Source: Chloroflexota bacterium
GTDB taxonomy: Bacteria > Chloroflexota > Limnocylindria > QHBO01
NCBI GenBank assembly: GCA_029865285.1
Contig: JAOUHE010000092.1
Span: 1-6,712, forward strand
Direction: 5' to 3'
DNA length: 6,712 nucleotides
Positions 5,818 to 6,712 of this stretch are shown here, piece by piece (position 1 is the first letter of the stretch; each line of letters opens with the position of its first letter). The translations under genes and the position numbers were made by a program. The notes below the pieces were generated by a model. The model saw only the letters and a program-made list of their open reading frames with translations. It was not told the origin of the DNA and did not search any database.

Positions 5818-6438
5818 ACCGCCTCACCGACAGCCCTCACCCTCGCCGACGTCGTGGTTCCGTGGCGGCCCGCGACCGGCCTGATGCGCGCTCTGCGCGC
5901 CGTCCTGCTGGTGACCGGCGGCGCTGGGCTGACCGCACTGGCGGCACAGCTGGTCTGGTTCGCGCCGTGGAACCCGGCAGTTCCATACACCTTCCAGACG
6001 GCCGCGGTGCTGCTGGTCGGCACGGCTCTCGGGTCGCGGCTCGGCCTCGCCTCAATGGCGCTGTATGTGGCCGCCGGGGCGGCAGGCCTGGGGGTGTTCG
6101 CCGACGGCTCGTCGGGCCTCGGTGCCGACGGCGCGCTGCGGGCCAGCATCGGCTACCTGGGCGGATTTGTGCTGGCAGGGGCGCTGGTGGGATGGCTGGC
6201 CGAGCGTGGCTGGGATCGGTCGCCGCTGCGCACGATCGGACTGATGGTGATCGGCAACCTGGCGATCTATGCCATCGGGGTGCCCGTCCTGGCCGTCGTG
6301 CTCAGCATGTCGGCAGGTGACGCGCTCTGGCACGGCGCGCTCGTCTTCGCGCCGTGGGATGCGATCAAGATCGCCGTTTCGGCCGGCCTGCTGCCGGTCG
6401 CCTGGCGGCTTCTGGGATATCGCGGAGCGCCCCGCTAG
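5815..6438 (+). CDS. bioY: BioY, biotin-binding S-component of an ECF transporter
   Basis: BioY captures biotin in the cytoplasmic membrane and works with an energy-coupling module (EcfA/EcfA'/EcfT, or BioM/BioN); no such partner lies in this window. The 207 residues have the usual BioY size and about six hydrophobic segments, near 26-48, 63-75, 77-95, 110-130, 138-164 and 177-200. Family signatures are visible: VPYTFQT (56-62), corresponding to the usual VPVTLQT after the first helix; the Gly/Ala-rich segment ALYVAAGAAGLGVFADG (82-98); GYLGGFVLAG followed by LVGWLAERG (113-132); IYAIGVPVLA; and FAPWDAIKIA (178-187), equivalent to the conserved P-x-D-x-x-K near the C-terminus. The ATG at 5815 puts the first signature at the family's normal place. 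It is divergent from carAB and convergent with the next gene. No biotin-synthesis gene adjoins it, which fits a scavenger but does not prove auxotrophy. Confidence -1.
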   Translation: MTASPTALTLADVVVPWRPATGLMRALRAVLLVTGGAGLTALAAQLVWFAPWNPAVPYTFQTAAVLLVGTALGSRLGLASMALYVAAGAAGLGVFADGSSGLGADGALRASIGYLGGFVLAGALVGWLAERGWDRSPLRTIGLMVIGNLAIYAIGVPVLAVVLSMSAGDALWHGALVFAPWDAIKIAVSAGLLPVAWRLLGYRGAPR

Positions 6439-6450
6439 GGAGCGCCCCGC
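6424..6450. repeat. 12-bp tandem direct repeat around the bioY stop codon
   Basis: GGAGCGCCCCGC occurs at 6424-6435 and again at 6439-6450, with only the bioY stop TAG between them (period 15). The first copy encodes the last residues of BioY and the second is noncoding, which suggests a small local duplication. It is not an inverted repeat, so not a terminator in itself. Confidence -1.
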
Positions 6451-6462
6451 CCGGTCGTTCGG

Positions 6463-6712
6463 CTAGGCCTCCGGCTCGGACGCTGCGCCGCGGCGCCGAC
6501 GCAGGCCCGGGAGGCGGCGCAGGCCGGGGATGAACCGGAGCGCCAGCACCAGGACGATCGCCAGGACGATCAGCCCCGGCAGCCACACGATGGCGAACCA
6601 GATGGCGCCGTTGACGACGCCCTGGCCGGTCTGCACCAGCGCCGCAATGGCGTCGCTCACCGTCTTGCCCGGATCCCATGTGTTGGTTGCCTGCTGCAGC
6701 GAGCTCGGCACG
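6463..6712 (-). CDS. C-terminal part of a single-pass membrane protein, possibly DUF4349-like
   Basis: An open frame enters from the right edge and ends at TAG (6465-6463); 82 residues are visible and the N-terminus is outside the window. The codon at 6711 is GTG and has no visible upstream context, so it should be read as an internal Val rather than a start. After a polar segment (SSLQQATNTWDPGKTVSDAI) comes one long hydrophobic helix at visible residues about 33-60 (NGAIWFAIVWLPGLIVLAIV), then a basic tail (LRRLPGLRRRRG) that should face the cytoplasm. This arrangement resembles the C-terminal anchor of DUF4349-type lipoproteins, in which a large outer domain precedes one helix and a short basic tail. 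The assignment is tentative because the diagnostic domain is not in the window. It converges on bioY across 24 bp. Confidence -1.
   Translation of the reverse strand, partial: VPSSLQQATNTWDPGKTVSDAIAALVQTGQGVVNGAIWFAIVWLPGLIVLAIVLVLALRFIPGLRRLPGLRRRRGAASEPEA

Noticed and set aside
5637..6320. 227-aa plus-strand frame starting upstream of bioY
   Set aside because: It is out of frame with bioY, low in hydrophobic residues and Arg/Gly-rich; the bioY frame has all family signatures.
6439..6462. Intrinsic terminator between bioY and the converging gene
   Set aside because: Only short, imperfect pairing is possible in these 24 bases and there is no T tract; only the tandem repeat is clear.

Overview
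The window is a high-GC, gene-dense piece of bacterial chromosome. The style of its proteins (a secreted lamin-tail-domain protein, a biotin ECF S-component, a membrane protein opening on a near-leaderless start, a possible DUF4349-like C-terminus) suggests an uncultured Chloroflexota lineage. That placement rests on protein character alone and is tentative. I see no mobile element, CRISPR array, tRNA or rRNA, and no intergenic gap longer than 141 bp.

Layout, left to right. (1) Bases 1-904, minus strand: the first 301 codons of a secreted protein with a signal peptide, a lamin-tail domain (LTD) and a Pro/Thr/Ser linker; its C-terminus lies beyond the left edge. (2) Bases 905-1012: a divergent intergenic region with a TACAAT -10 hexamer so close to the next ATG that the plus-strand transcript would be nearly leaderless. 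(3) Bases 1013-1669, plus: an unrecognised four-helix membrane protein. (4) A 30-bp convergent gap, with a GC hairpin whose loop holds the carB stop codon. (5) Bases 4498-1700 and 5673-4495, minus: carA and carB, the two subunits of glutamine-dependent carbamoyl-phosphate synthetase, joined by an ATGA stop/start overlap. CarA has its full triad. CarB has both ATP-grasp halves but ends at residue 932, without the C-terminal MGS-like allosteric domain. (6) Bases 5674-5814: a divergent intergenic region between carA and bioY. On the carA side it encodes a nested stem that would bury the whole Shine-Dalgarno sequence; on the bioY side a 10-bp inverted repeat places the bioY start codon in one arm. 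(7) Bases 5815-6438, plus: BioY, the biotin-binding S-component of an ECF transporter. (8) Bases 6463-6712, minus: the C-terminal end of a single-pass membrane protein, cut by the right edge.

Function. CarAB makes carbamoyl phosphate from glutamine, bicarbonate and ATP for pyrimidine and arginine synthesis. BioY binds biotin in the membrane and would need ATPase and transmembrane (EcfA/EcfT or BioM/BioN) partners encoded elsewhere. No pyrimidine, arginine or biotin-synthesis genes adjoin them here.

Most worth following up are the carA leader structure together with the loss of the MGS domain from CarB (control may have moved from the enzyme to the mRNA, an inference), and the paired inverted repeat over the bioY start. 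I found no clear candidate for a wholly new multi-gene system.
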